DNA from: Opitutaceae bacterium
GTDB taxonomy: Bacteria; Verrucomicrobiota; Verrucomicrobiia; Opitutales; Opitutaceae
NCBI GenBank assembly: GCA_019455245.1
Contig: JACFMR010000003.1
Span: forward strand, 150,482-214,481
Reading direction: 5' to 3'
DNA: 64,000 bases
A program made the translations under genes and the position numbers. Below are positions 46,124 through 55,684 of the stretch, piece after piece. The notes beneath the pieces are model-generated. The model was not told the DNA's origin. It ran no database searches and saw nothing but the letters and a program-made list of their open reading frames with translations. The first letter of the stretch is position 1. Every line of letters begins with the position of its first letter.

Positions 46124-46714
46124 TCAGTCCAGCAAGCGGCCAATGTGCGCCAGGATTTCCTTGCGCCCGAGTTTGGACGTGGCCGAGGAGATGAATATCT
46201 CCGGCCGGCGAGGCAGCCGCTCAATCACCTCGCGCTGAAAGCGCGCCACGCTCGCCCCGGTTTTGCCGGCCGACTGCTTGTCGGCCTTGGTGAAGACGAG
46301 GGAAAACTCCGCGTCGGTCGTGGCCAGCCATTCGAGGAAGGCCACGTCGATTTTCTGCGGCGGCAGGCGCGAGTCGATGAGCACAAAGGTGTGCCGGAGC
46401 GATTCGCGCTTTTCCAAAAAGTCGGCCACGGCCTCGTTGAAATCGGCGCGCTTGTGCTTCGCGACCTTGGCAAACCCGTAGCCGGGCAAATCAACCAGCG
46501 ACCACGCGCCGTTGATGGTGAAGAAATTGATCAGCTGCGTCTTGCCGGGAGTTTCCGAGACCTTGGCGAGCCCGTGGCGCAGGGTCAGCAGGTTGATGAG
46601 CGACGACTTGCCCACGTTGGAGCGGCCGATGAAGGCGAATTCCGGCAGGCGGCCGGCCGGGCAGGAGCGCAGGTCGGTGGCGCTGGTCGTGTAAACGGCG
46701 GAATTGATCTTCAT
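46124..46714 (-). CDS. engB: Ribosome biogenesis GTPase EngB (YsxC/YihA)
   Basis: 196 residues. G1 FIGRSNVGKSSLIN, G2/G3 SETPGKTQLINFF and WSLVDLPGYGFAKV, G4 VFTKADK, G5 ISSATSKLG. It assists late 50S subunit assembly. Length and order match the family exactly, and the ATG at 46714 gives the normal N-terminus MKINSAVYTTSAT. Confidence 0.98.
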   Translation of the reverse strand: MKINSAVYTTSATDLRSCPAGRLPEFAFIGRSNVGKSSLINLLTLRHGLAKVSETPGKTQLINFFTINGAWSLVDLPGYGFAKVAKHKRADFNEAVADFLEKRESLRHTFVLIDSRLPPQKIDVAFLEWLATTDAEFSLVFTKADKQSAGKTGASVARFQREVIERLPRRPEIFISSATSKLGRKEILAHIGRLLD

Positions 46715-46814
46715 GCCGCCGAGGCTGACCCGCCAAATCCGGCATGGCTACCCAAAGTTGGCCCAACAGATGCGGCTTTCTTTTGCCGCGGTCTGCGGCG
46801 AGGATGCACGGCCG

Positions 46815-47888
46815 ATGAACCCGCCCCGGTCCGACGCCGACGCTCCCCTGCCCGCCTTGATCAACGGTCTGGCCGACCCCCGCTTTGCGCCACCGCCGGG
46901 CACCCGCGGCGCCCAGCGGCACACCGTCGCGGCCCTGCGGCGCTGGGAAGCGATGCGGTTCGGGATGTTCATTTGCTACGGGCTCAACACCTACGTGGGC
47001 GCGGAGATGCCGACCGGCCATGATCCCGCCACCGTGTATGCGCCCGACCGGCTCGACGTCGATTCCTGGGTCTGCCTCGCCCGCGATGCCGGCATGAAGT
47101 ACGCCGTGCTGACCGCGAAGCATATCTCCGGGCATTGCCTCTGGCCCTCGGCGCACACCGATTATCACGTCGGCCACAGCGGCAATCGCACCGATGTGGT
47201 GGGAGCTTTCATCCAGGCCTGCGCACGCCGCGGGGTGCAACCGGGATTGTATTACAGCTCGTGGGACAACCATCACCGCTTCGGCTCGCTCTCCGCCAAC
47301 ATCGCGCCCCAACCCTTGGAACCCGCCGGGCCGCCCGCGGATCGGAGTTCCGCGTATGTCACCCGGGCCTATCTCGACTTTCAATGGGCGCAGATCACCG
47401 AGTTGATGGACCGCTACGGGCCGGTCGCAGAGTGGTGGATCGACATCCCCCACCTGCTCCCGCGCGACTACCGCAACCGGCTCTACGCCCATATCGCCGC
47501 CCGGCAACCGCGCTCGATGATCGTGCACAACCACGGGATCGGCGACGGCGACAAGGTCAGCATGGACCGCGTGTGGCCGACCGATGTGCTGACCATCGAG
47601 CGCTTTCTGCCCAACTCGTTGACCGGCCACCGCCAATGGCGCCTGCTCGACGGCCAACCGCACTACCTGCCCGGCGAGGTCTGCGATCCGATCGGGCAGG
47701 ATTGGTTTTACACCGGGCGGGACAGGCCGCGGTCGGACGCGGAACTGCTGGGCATGTATCTCACCACCACGTCGCGCGGCGCCAACCTGCTGCTGGCCAT
47801 CGGCCCCGACCGCCATGGCCGGATGCCTGCATCGCATGCCCGGGCCCTGCTCCGGCTCCGCAAAAATCTGGATCGCCTGGGCTGCTGA
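46815..47888 (+). CDS. GH29-like alpha-L-fucosidase
   Basis: 357 residues from MNPPRSDADAPLPALI; an ATG at 46770 is another option. WEAMRFGMFICYGLNTYVGAE corresponds to the FGxFxHWG opening of GH29, AGMKYAVLTAKHISGHCLWPSAHTDY is the conserved KHHDGF region in a variant form, and YGPVAEWWIDIPHLL holds the likely nucleophile Asp. RGANLLLAIGPDRHGRMP matches the NLLLNIGPxxDG signature. It lacks a signal peptide. Substrate may deviate from fucose because the KHHDGF motif is altered (KHISGH). Confidence 0.8.
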   Translation: MNPPRSDADAPLPALINGLADPRFAPPPGTRGAQRHTVAALRRWEAMRFGMFICYGLNTYVGAEMPTGHDPATVYAPDRLDVDSWVCLARDAGMKYAVLTAKHISGHCLWPSAHTDYHVGHSGNRTDVVGAFIQACARRGVQPGLYYSSWDNHHRFGSLSANIAPQPLEPAGPPADRSSAYVTRAYLDFQWAQITELMDRYGPVAEWWIDIPHLLPRDYRNRLYAHIAARQPRSMIVHNHGIGDGDKVSMDRVWPTDVLTIERFLPNSLTGHRQWRLLDGQPHYLPGEVCDPIGQDWFYTGRDRPRSDAELLGMYLTTTSRGANLLLAIGPDRHGRMPASHARALLRLRKNLDRLGC

Positions 47889-47913
47889 AACCGGGTCAAT
47901 TGCCTTTCTCCAC

Positions 47914-48165
47914 ATGACCGATCCTGCAGCCCGTCTTCTTCCCTGGCTTGTCCGCCACGCCGGTTTTCCGGCCCGGCGCCTTCCGCGCGAGGCGGAGCTG
48001 TTGCTGCTGTTTGCCGCCGCCGCCGGAGCGGAAAGCGAAGGCGCCGGCGGAGACACCCGCAATGTCGTGGTGCGCAAGGACACCGCACTGATCGCGGCGC
48101 AGCGGCAGCGCGCGGAAAACCGCCGGCGGGCGCATTTCAAGTGCGACAACCGCACGGCGGTCTGA
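47914..48165 (+). CDS. Small hypothetical protein
   Basis: 83 residues: TDPAARLLPWLVRHAGFPARRLPREAELLLLFAAAAGAESEG ends with KDTALIAAQRQRAENRRRAHFKCDNR. No family is recognised. It starts 23 bp after the fucosidase stop and ends 18 bp before the convergent protease. Coding is plausible from codon use, but it could be spurious. Confidence 0.35.
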   Translation: MTDPAARLLPWLVRHAGFPARRLPREAELLLLFAAAAGAESEGAGGDTRNVVVRKDTALIAAQRQRAENRRRAHFKCDNRTAV

Positions 48166-48185
48166 GCCGCACGACCATCGCCGGC

Positions 48186-49355
48186 TCAATCGCGGAAGCC
48201 GATCTCAAGCAAAATGGCGCTGTGCAGATGCTGCAGCAGGTAGGCGTAGGTGGCGAAGCCGTAGCCGTTGGCACCCCAGGCCGGTCCCCACGAGTTCTTG
48301 AAAATAAACGTAGTGTCCTCGATGCGGCCGGTGTCGTTGCGATAGCCGACCAGCGTCACCGCATGGCTGTAGGCCGGCGGCTGGGAGTTGAGCAAGGCGG
48401 CCCGCATGTTATGGAACTGCGGCCAACCGGCCCCGATCGGCACGGGCAACCCGGCGTTGAGCGCGTGCACGATGTTGTTGAGCCGCGTGACGTTGTCGCG
48501 ACCCGGCACAAAATGCACCGAGCCCTGCGTGTGAGCCCGCGCCTCGCGGATCACCTCGGGAGAAGGTGCGGACACGCCATCGAGGCTCCGGCCCATCGTG
48601 TTGGGCAGGCTGCGCTCGGCCGGGATGCCGTAGCTGCGCAATGCCGTCACCACTTCGCTCAGGGCAAAGCCCGTGTCGGCATCGTCTCCGGTCAGCTCCT
48701 GAAAATCATCGGGCCGTGAGATCGAGCGATAGGTGGCCCAGACCAGGTACTCTTCGGAGAATTTCTCCGCCTGCCCGGTGTTCTCGGCGTGCAGATACTC
48801 CACGGCGCTGACCACGGCAAACACCGCGCAACTCGGCCGGCGGCCCTGATCCTTGGCGTAAAGCCCCAGTTCCCGAAATCGCGGCCGCAGGTCCACGCCT
48901 TCGGGGTTGATCCCGGCCGGACGACCGAACGCATGGAGCACCGATTCGAAACGTGAGCGCGAGCGGTGCTCCGCTTCCAGCTGCCGCGCCCGCACCGCGG
49001 CCGCCTGCCGCGCCTCGCGCTCCTGCCGGGCCTGCACCGCCGCCGCATCGCTGGCCCGTTCCTCGGCCGGATCGTAGCCAAACCGCACCTGTTCCCCGGG
49101 TGACAGGTCGCGCAGCCGCACCGAGGCCATGCCGCCGCGATGCATAAACAACACGGTTTGGGCGGATATCGAGCGCACGACCACATCGTGATAGGTCGTC
49201 GCCCCGACCGTCAGGGTCGGCAACCGCGCCCCCGTCTGATACACCGCCGGCGTCTCCGCACGCAGCACCGGAGAATGCGGCACAAATCCCGCCAGGCCCA
49301 GCAGCAGCGCGACCCGCAGCAGGCGATGCGACCCATGGCGGACACCCGTATTCAT
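48186..49355 (-). CDS. Secreted papain-like (C1) cysteine protease
   Basis: 389 residues from MNTGVRHGSHRLLRVALLLGLAGF, a signal peptide; 17 more upstream residues are open. A 100-residue N-terminal part has an SLA1/SH3-like VGATTYHDVVVRSISAQTVLFMHRGGMASVRLRDL. The C1 triad is Cys in GRRPSCAVFAVVSAVEYL, His in AYSHAVTLVGYRND and Asn in FIFKNSWGPAWGANGYG. Between them is a positive-charge linker with heptads (RQEREARQAAAVRARQLEAEH). Confidence 0.9.
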   Translation of the reverse strand: MNTGVRHGSHRLLRVALLLGLAGFVPHSPVLRAETPAVYQTGARLPTLTVGATTYHDVVVRSISAQTVLFMHRGGMASVRLRDLSPGEQVRFGYDPAEERASDAAAVQARQEREARQAAAVRARQLEAEHRSRSRFESVLHAFGRPAGINPEGVDLRPRFRELGLYAKDQGRRPSCAVFAVVSAVEYLHAENTGQAEKFSEEYLVWATYRSISRPDDFQELTGDDADTGFALSEVVTALRSYGIPAERSLPNTMGRSLDGVSAPSPEVIREARAHTQGSVHFVPGRDNVTRLNNIVHALNAGLPVPIGAGWPQFHNMRAALLNSQPPAYSHAVTLVGYRNDTGRIEDTTFIFKNSWGPAWGANGYGFATYAYLLQHLHSAILLEIGFRD

Positions 49356-49488
49356 CACCGTGGCATGATTGCGAGAAAATCCTCCGGGTCGATAGCGGGA
49401 TTGCACCGCAAGACCGGGGAATAATTTGACGCTTGGCCGGCATCGCGGACTCGCCTTGGCCGGACCGGCAGATCAGTTTTGATCTCCG

Positions 49489-50367
49489 ATGAAAATCGAG
49501 AACCCCTATGCCGGAGTAAAAAAGGGAACCTGGCTGCGTGGAAATCTCCACGCCCACACGACCGCCAGCGACGGCCAACAGCCGATCCAGAAGGTCATCG
49601 ATGACTACGCGGTGCTCGGCCACGACTTCCTGATGATCAGCGACCACGACATCGTGACCGGCGCCAAGGACTACGCCAAACTCGATGCCCGCGGCCTCGT
49701 GCTCATTCCCGGCAACGAGATCAGCCGCTGGGGTCCGCACCTGCTGCACGTCAACGCCACGCACATGGTGGAGCCCGACGGCGACCGCCAGAAGGTGGTC
49801 GACACGATCAACGCCGGTCCGGGTTTCGCGGTGTTCAACCACCCGAACTGGCTGGCCGACTTCAACCATTGCAGCATGGAAAACCTCGCGCTCTGGCACG
49901 GCTATGTCGGCATCGAGATTTTCAACGGCGTCATCGGCCGGCTCGACGGCAGCCCGTTCGCCACCGACAAGTGGGACAAGCTGCTCTCCGCCGGCCGCCG
50001 CATCTGGGGCTTCGCCAACGACGACAGCCACGCCGCCAAGATCGACCTCGGCCTCGGCTGGAACGTCGTTGCCACCGCCAACCGCAGCGTGCGGGGCATC
50101 CTGACGGCGATGCGACGCGGCAGTTTCTACGCCTCGACCGGCGTGACCATCACGGACATCGCCGTGCAGGGCAGCCGCATCCGCGTGCAGACCAAGGACG
50201 CCGACCGCATCGTCGCCGTCCGCGAAGTCGGCAAGGAGTTTGCGTGGGCCGACGCCAAGACGCTGACGGTCGAAGTCCCGGTCGGCGCCAAATACGTGCG
50301 GTTCGAATGTCGCGGCCGCGGCGGGCGCACGGCCTGGACGCAGCCGTTCTTCGTCAGCGGCGCCTGA
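49489..50367 (+). CDS. PHP-domain phosphoesterase-like protein
   Basis: 292 residues. GNLHAHTTASDGQQPIQKVI (HxH metal motif) and MISDHDIVTGAKDY (second metal motif), IPGNEISRWGPHLL and FANDDSHAAKI complete the PHP metal sites. A beta-rich C-terminal 80 residues (VQGSRIRVQTKDADRIVAVREVGKEF) follows. Likely a phosphoester hydrolase; the substrate is unknown. It overlaps the convergent next gene by 14 bp. Confidence 0.9.
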   Translation: MKIENPYAGVKKGTWLRGNLHAHTTASDGQQPIQKVIDDYAVLGHDFLMISDHDIVTGAKDYAKLDARGLVLIPGNEISRWGPHLLHVNATHMVEPDGDRQKVVDTINAGPGFAVFNHPNWLADFNHCSMENLALWHGYVGIEIFNGVIGRLDGSPFATDKWDKLLSAGRRIWGFANDDSHAAKIDLGLGWNVVATANRSVRGILTAMRRGSFYASTGVTITDIAVQGSRIRVQTKDADRIVAVREVGKEFAWADAKTLTVEVPVGAKYVRFECRGRGGRTAWTQPFFVSGA

Positions 50368-51274
50368 TCCGCCGCCGCACCACCACCAACAGCACCACCA
50401 GTCCGAGCCATCCGGCGTAGGCCGCCGGCTCAGGCACGGCGACGGTCGCATAACCGAGATCGCGCAATGCCGCCACGTCGAGCGCGGTGGCGTAGATCCG
50501 TTCATTAGCAGCGCCGTAGGGATCCATCAGCGGATCCTGGACGATGCTCGTGCCCAGAATCAGGTTCTGCGTGCCGTTGGCCCAATGGTCATGTTCGGCA
50601 TCCAACGGCACGGGACCACCGTAAACCGCCATGGCGTTTGCACCGATGAAGCGGCCCTCACTGTCCACCAAGGCCGACCAATTGGGAGCCCCGTGAAGGT
50701 TCGAACCCAGCACATGGAACAGCTCATGGATGGCCGTGCTGAAAAAATCATACGCCCCGCCCATCGGCTCCACCGAACTGATATCGTCATCAAAATACCA
50801 TGCCTTGGTGGAGCTGAACGAAATGCTGCCGATGGCATACCGGTAGTAGGGCTCGTTGCCGCGGAAATAGAGGGTGGCTGCCCACTCAGGCGTCGATTCG
50901 AATGGAGCCCAGCCTGCCCCGATCCCACCATAGGCCAGGTAGGATTCGGACAAGACCGAACCACCGACATAGACCTGGATCGTGTTGGCCGGGATTGTGA
51001 CGTTGCCGACCTCGACCTCCTGTGACACGTCCCGCGGATCCCGGACCCGGCCGATCCAGCTGTCCGTATCGTTGGGGGTGATGGCGGCAAAGGTGGACGG
51101 GGCGATGAGCCCGGCCACATAATCACCGGCTGCCTGCAGCGCCGCCTGCCGGCCCTCATTCGCCCCGGTAAATAACCCCGCAACGTCGTAGTCGTAATTG
51201 AAGACGATATTGACCTGTGCCGACAGGCTACCGCCGGCACAAACAAGCAGGAGAAACAAGCGATGTATCATCAT
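50354..51274 (-). CDS. PEP-CTERM metalloprotease-like protein
   Basis: 306 residues with a signal peptide (MMIHRLFLLLVCAGGSLSAQ). The zinc motif AIHELFHVLGSNLHG gives HExxH and a possible third ligand. The C-terminus VPEPAAYAGWLGLVVLLVVVRRRIRRR is a textbook PEP-CTERM tail: PEP box, transmembrane helix and Arg cluster, the substrate of an exosortase. The body resembles NF038122-like metalloproteases of exosortase systems. No exosortase gene is in the window. Confidence 0.88.
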   Translation of the reverse strand: MMIHRLFLLLVCAGGSLSAQVNIVFNYDYDVAGLFTGANEGRQAALQAAGDYVAGLIAPSTFAAITPNDTDSWIGRVRDPRDVSQEVEVGNVTIPANTIQVYVGGSVLSESYLAYGGIGAGWAPFESTPEWAATLYFRGNEPYYRYAIGSISFSSTKAWYFDDDISSVEPMGGAYDFFSTAIHELFHVLGSNLHGAPNWSALVDSEGRFIGANAMAVYGGPVPLDAEHDHWANGTQNLILGTSIVQDPLMDPYGAANERIYATALDVAALRDLGYATVAVPEPAAYAGWLGLVVLLVVVRRRIRRR

Positions 51275-51429
51275 GACCGGGAATGGGGGATGGCAGGTGA
51301 AACAGCGGGCATGATGAACCCCATGGGGACGGCAGTCTGCGCATGCCTTGGTCTTGTCTGCGCATATTCAATCGCACCGCCCTGTCAGAAACCTTGCCTC
51401 ACCCGGCCGACCTCGCATGCTCCGCACCG

Positions 51430-52434
51430 ATGTCCGACCATCCGCGCAACCCCGGCGCCGACCCCACCCCCGGCCAACGCAACCCCCGCGGCGAATGGCG
51501 TCCGCCCTACCCGGTGCGTTACGCCCCGCTGTTCACCTGGCCGCTCAAGCTCAAGCCGCTGTGCAAGTGGCTCTTCGGCTGGCCCGGCTTCCTCTGGCCG
51601 GTCAACCTCTCGCTGCTGCTCATCTCCACCGTGTCGTGGTTCGTCACCCAGCCGGACGTGGCGCGCTGCACGGAGTTTGAGTTCGGCTGGATGGCCCAGA
51701 TCTGGCTGCGCAACCAGGTGATGATGTGGCTCTACTATGGCGGCTTCCACTATTACCTCTACATCAAAAAGGGCGAGGGCCTGGAGAAGAAATACGACCC
51801 CAACTGGCCCGCGACCAACAGCCGGCGTTTCCTGTTCGGCGACCAGGTTTACGACAACGTGTTTTGGACCGCCGGCGTGGCCGGTCTCATCTGGACCGGC
51901 TACGAGGTCGTGGCCATGTGGCTTTATGCCAACGAGGTCATCCCGTGGCTGTCGTTCGCGCAAAACCCGGTTTGGTTTGTCGCGTGGTTCTTCATCATCC
52001 CGCTCTGGCGCGAGTTTCACTTCTACTGGGTCCACCGGTTGATCCACTGGAAGCCGCTCTACAAGCATGTGCACTACCTGCACCACAAGAACGTGAACCC
52101 CAACGCCTGGTCGGGCATGGCCATGCATCCGGTCGAGACGATCCTCTACCTGAGCGTGGCGTGCATCCACTGGATCGTGCCGTCACACCCGTTCCACTTC
52201 CTCTTCAACCTGCAGCACGCCGCCCTCGGCCCGGCCAACGGCCACCACGGCTACGAGGGCCCGATCCTCGAGGGCAAGTTGCCCACCGGCTCGTATTTCC
52301 ACTACCTGCACCACCGGTATTTTGAGTGCAACTACGGCGAGAGCACCGTGCCGCTGGACCGCTGGTTCGGCACCTTCCGCGACGGCCGGCCCGACGGCGA
52401 AGGCGCGAAACTCGCCGGCGAGCACAAGGACTGA
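51430..52434 (+). CDS. Fatty acid hydroxylase/sterol desaturase family protein
   Basis: 334 residues from MSDHPRNPGADPTPGQ. Di-iron histidine boxes: FHFYWVHRLIHWKPLYKHVHYLHHKN and GSYFHYLHHRYFECNYG. Several hydrophobic segments (WPVNLSLLLISTVSWFV, VAWFFIIPLW) are expected for a membrane oxygenase. It should hydroxylate or desaturate a lipid chain or sterol; the substrate is unknown. A 30-bp gap separates it from the convergent MBL gene. Confidence 0.93.
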   Translation: MSDHPRNPGADPTPGQRNPRGEWRPPYPVRYAPLFTWPLKLKPLCKWLFGWPGFLWPVNLSLLLISTVSWFVTQPDVARCTEFEFGWMAQIWLRNQVMMWLYYGGFHYYLYIKKGEGLEKKYDPNWPATNSRRFLFGDQVYDNVFWTAGVAGLIWTGYEVVAMWLYANEVIPWLSFAQNPVWFVAWFFIIPLWREFHFYWVHRLIHWKPLYKHVHYLHHKNVNPNAWSGMAMHPVETILYLSVACIHWIVPSHPFHFLFNLQHAALGPANGHHGYEGPILEGKLPTGSYFHYLHHRYFECNYGESTVPLDRWFGTFRDGRPDGEGAKLAGEHKD

Positions 52435-52466
52435 GGCGACAATCGTAATTAACCGCGAAGTGCACC

Positions 52467-53333
52467 CTACGGCACCCGATACCCGGCCAGGATCGCGGGC
52501 CAGAAGTCCTCGACCGTTTCTGCAGCGTGCCGGGCGGACAATTCGCACCGAATGAGTTCTGCCGCCTTCAGCCCCGCTTGATCCAATGACGTGTAGGCGG
52601 CGCGGATAAAATGCAGCCAGCGGCGCATTTCGGCCCCGCTGATCGGTTCTTCCGCATGCCCCAGCAGGTGAATATCCGCGGCAAACTCCTCCAGGTGTGC
52701 GACCAAGGGCAGCAGTCGCTCCCGCGTGAAACGACGCGGCTCCGTGTAAACCTCCTCGCACAGGCAATCGCCCATGAACAGCAGCCGGTCCGCCGGCACA
52801 TGGATCACCACCGAGTCCGGCGCGTGGTCCCCGCCGACATGCCGCAACTCGCATTCCACTCCACCGAGGTCGAGGCGCAGCCGGTCGGCAAAGACCGCCT
52901 CCGGCACGCGCAACCGCAGGGTGCGGCGATCCGCATCGGTGAGTTCGCGCTGCATGTGTTCACACGTGAAAGGGATCTCTCGCCCGTCCGCCAGCAACGC
53001 CGGCAGGCCCGCATCGCTGTAATCGTAAGTGCACATGCGGGCCAATTGCGTGGCCGTGGCTCGGGAGGAAATCACGGGGCCGGCAAAGCCGCCCAGACCG
53101 AAAACATGATCCCAATGCCAGTGGGTCAGTACCGCACGTGACGGTCTCCGCACGCCCTTCGCAGCGAGCGCGGCCAGAAACGCACCGAGATGCACCGGCG
53201 AGGCGCCGACATCAAGCAGCAGGGTTTCCCGCGCCCCCACGACCGCCGCCAGCGACGGCCGGTCGCGCCGCTGTTCCGGGGTAAACCACCAGACATGCGG
53301 TGAGACCTGATGCAGGGTGCAGGCGGCAAACAT
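52467..53333 (-). CDS. Metallo-beta-lactamase-fold hydrolase
   Basis: 288 residues from MFAACTLHQVSPHVWWF; the upstream frame is open but lacks a family counterpart. AVLTHWHWDHVFGLGGFAG is the HxHxDH motif, VGGDHAPDSVVIHV the second His, LLFMGDCLCEE the Asp and HLLGHAEEPIS the last His. About 70 C-terminal residues are helical. Cytoplasmic; substrate undetermined. Confidence 0.92.
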   Translation of the reverse strand: MFAACTLHQVSPHVWWFTPEQRRDRPSLAAVVGARETLLLDVGASPVHLGAFLAALAAKGVRRPSRAVLTHWHWDHVFGLGGFAGPVISSRATATQLARMCTYDYSDAGLPALLADGREIPFTCEHMQRELTDADRRTLRLRVPEAVFADRLRLDLGGVECELRHVGGDHAPDSVVIHVPADRLLFMGDCLCEEVYTEPRRFTRERLLPLVAHLEEFAADIHLLGHAEEPISGAEMRRWLHFIRAAYTSLDQAGLKAAELIRCELSARHAAETVEDFWPAILAGYRVP

Positions 53334-53436
53334 GGCACGAACATCAGCCGGACCGATCGCAGGTCGCAAGCCGGGGCTTGCCTGCCGGCCGGAGCGTGGT
53401 CGTATGGCTCCGCCAGTGCTGGCAGCACATCCGGTC

Positions 53437-54099
53437 ATGACACCTCCCTCCATCCTGCACGAAGACGACGACCTGCTCGCGCTGAACAAGCCGTCGGGTC
53501 TGCTCACCGAGGGCGGGGACGGGCGCGAGGATGATCTGGAGCAGATCGCATCGCGGCTGTGCGGCAAAACCGTGCGTTGCTGTCACCGCCTCGACCGGTT
53601 GACCAGCGGAGCGGTGCTCCTGCGCAAAACCGCACGCTTCAACGCCGAGCTCGCGGCGCTGTTCGCCTCGCACCGTGTGCGCAAGCTCTACTGGGCGCTG
53701 GTTGAGGGACCCTGGCCGTCCGGACTGAACCGGATCGAGACGATGATCGCGCCGGCGGGCAACGGCGTCTGGGCCAACGTGACGGCCGGCGGCAAACCGG
53801 CCGTCTCGACCTTTCGTGTGCTGGCGTCGGATTCGGCCCATAACCTGAGCTGGCTCGGCGTGCTGTTGAAAACCGGGCGCACCCATCAGGTCCGGCTGCA
53901 CTGCGCCCATGCCGGCTGCCCGATCGTCGGCGACCCGGTCTATGGCAATGGCCGCGCGGAGCTTTTCGGCCTGCATGCACGCGAGCTGCGTTTCCGCCAC
54001 CCGGGCACCGGGAGCGACCTGAAGATCATCGCCGAGCCGCCGGCCGCGTGGGCGCCGGTGCTTTGCACGCTGCAATCAGATAACACCGGTGGCGATTGA
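53437..54099 (+). CDS. RluA-family RNA pseudouridine synthase
   Basis: 220 residues. The catalytic motif is CCHRLDRLTSGAVLL (Asp in HRLDxxTSG), preceded by HEDDDLLALNKPSGLLTEGG. GRTHQVRLHCAHAGCPIVGDPVYGN is the KTGRxHQIR signature. No S4 domain, so it resembles the short RluA/TruC type. It isomerises uridine in rRNA or tRNA; the exact site cannot be told. Confidence 0.93.
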   Translation: MTPPSILHEDDDLLALNKPSGLLTEGGDGREDDLEQIASRLCGKTVRCCHRLDRLTSGAVLLRKTARFNAELAALFASHRVRKLYWALVEGPWPSGLNRIETMIAPAGNGVWANVTAGGKPAVSTFRVLASDSAHNLSWLGVLLKTGRTHQVRLHCAHAGCPIVGDPVYGNGRAELFGLHARELRFRHPGTGSDLKIIAEPPAAWAPVLCTLQSDNTGGD

Positions 54100-54519
54100 A
54101 CCCGCCGGCCACCGTGCGCGTTCATTAAAACCGGCACGAAATTACCTGCATGCAGTGGCAGAATTTCTGTCGGCTCATCCCGAACTTAAGGACTCCTGAT
54201 TGTTGGCGAAATTGCCGGCACCCGGCTTGCACTTGTACCATCCGCAGGGATACTGGGCTTGTTCGATGTCAGTGACAGTGCACGGTTGAGATCGTGAAAG
54301 TCAGTCAGACAGCGAGTCAGTGAGCGTTCCGCGTCAGTGAATTCTGCAGCGTAAGCAAGTTCAGACCACGTCAGGAAGTCGGCAGGACTCGAAGAACACA
54401 TGCGATGGTGAAGGCGTCGGAACGCGCCGTCAGGGACTCGGCCGTGCATACCACCCAAACTGCAACCGGGCGACCGGGACCGAATCGCCGGCCCGGCCGT
54501 CCACAACCGGAGACCCATC
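54100..54519. other. Noncoding gap
   Basis: 420 bp without a convincing gene. It contains TCAGTGACAGTGCACGG and a run of GTCAGTCAGACAGCGAGTCA (54300-54320), a CAG-rich low-complexity stretch, which could be promoter-proximal DNA for the gene at 54520. No REP-like palindrome was seen. Confidence 0.5.
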
Positions 54520-54984
54520 ATGAACTACCAGAACCTTCTCCAGCAACGCGAAGCCGTGTTACGGCAGGCCCGGCTCGCCAATGTGGCTTACGCCTATGCC
54601 CGGCTCAGGGCTTACGAGGAGCGCATCCTGCGAGCCCGTTTGCGGGGCACCGTCACCCTGCAATTTGCCGAGGCCGAGTCCGGCCGTCCCTGGCCGGTGC
54701 TCATCAGCGATGAAGTCAGCCAATCGGTGATTGAGGAGTATTTTCTCGACCAGGACATCTTCGAACTGGCGGACATCCTCCGCTACATTCACGAGGACCC
54801 GGCCATGATGGAGTGCACTTTCCGACTGGAGGAATTCGGCCGGCGCTTCCTATCGGCACTGCGCCGCGAGTTGCTGCAGGCCGGCTTCACCTTGGAAGCG
54901 ACGCCCGCGACGGCACTGAACGGCGGACCCATCCCGTCGGAACTCCGGACCAGCCGTCGGACCGAGACTTCGGACCAACACTGA
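54520..54984 (+). CDS. Hypothetical protein, mostly helical
   Basis: 154 residues. MNYQNLLQQREAVLRQARLANVAYAYARLRAYEERILRARLRGTVTLQ, ending with an acidic ISDEVSQSVIEEYFLDQDIFELADILRYIHEDPAMME part and a helical LEEFGRRFLSALRRELLQAGFTLE. No family is recognised and no membrane segment is seen. The start is set by length and helix propensity; the promoter region is the preceding gap. Confidence 0.65.
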   Translation: MNYQNLLQQREAVLRQARLANVAYAYARLRAYEERILRARLRGTVTLQFAEAESGRPWPVLISDEVSQSVIEEYFLDQDIFELADILRYIHEDPAMMECTFRLEEFGRRFLSALRRELLQAGFTLEATPATALNGGPIPSELRTSRRTETSDQH

Positions 54985-55009
54985 CCCACGCGGAGGCGCA
55001 CCGGGGTCA

Positions 55010-55528
55010 TCAACTGCCGCAACACTTCTTGTATTTCTTGCCCGAACCGCAGGGGCAGGGATCGTTGCGCCCGACTTTCGGCGCGGCATGCACGACCGGC
55101 GGTGGCCCCTCGCGCAGGCTGCGGGTGAAAATCCACCTGCCTTCGAGGAAGGCAAATTCCGATTTTTCATGCATCACCCCGGCCTGTCCGCGCTCCTCAA
55201 AGTGCGCGGAAAAATCCACGTGCGAGATGCCCGGTTTGACATCGGCATGATGCCGGTGGATTTCGAGCTTCACCCACTTGGTGTCCGGCCCGAGCACGTG
55301 GCCGTCCACGCCGGGGTGCTTGGACGTCGGCAGGTAGGTGCGGTCGAGATAGGCGGTGTCGCGCACCACATGCGCGGTGTAGCGCGAACGCATCAACGCC
55401 TCGGCGTCGGGTGCGGGCTTGGTGCCGGCGATGATCGGACCGCAACATTCTCCATAGGTGCGGCCGCTGCCGCACGGACACGACGTTGACGGGGTGACTT
55501 CGGAAGTGGATTGGGAAGCTGTGCTCAC
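55010..55528 (-). CDS. YchJ-family protein with two SEC-C motifs
   Basis: 172 residues. The N-terminal [37 protein letters not shown] and the C-terminal [21 protein letters not shown] are zinc-binding SEC-C motifs; between them is the NTF2-like YchJ domain with [10 protein letters not shown] and [11 protein letters not shown]. The C-terminal block nearly repeats the end of SecA, down to the DNA. Role unknown. Confidence 0.93.
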   Translation of the reverse strand: MSTASQSTSEVTPSTSCPCGSGRTYGECCGPIIAGTKPAPDAEALMRSRYTAHVVRDTAYLDRTYLPTSKHPGVDGHVLGPDTKWVKLEIHRHHADVKPGISHVDFSAHFEERGQAGVMHEKSEFAFLEGRWIFTRSLREGPPPVVHAAPKVGRNDPCPCGSGKKYKKCCGS

Positions 55529-55684
55529 GATCCGCGATTAGGCGGATGCAACGCCCGAAGGCGAGATTTGTTGCCGGGAGGTTGGCGGATCGGTCGCGGC
55601 CGCCGGCGAGCCGCCCCACCCGATGCTTGCCCCGGAGCGCCCGCGCCCTCCATGCTGACGCGCAACTCTTCAACCCGCCCCGCC

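Noticed and set aside
54186..54521. Minus-strand 111-codon frame before the gene at 54520
   Set aside because: Ser/Arg-rich, no start context and no neighbour logic; more likely noncoding.
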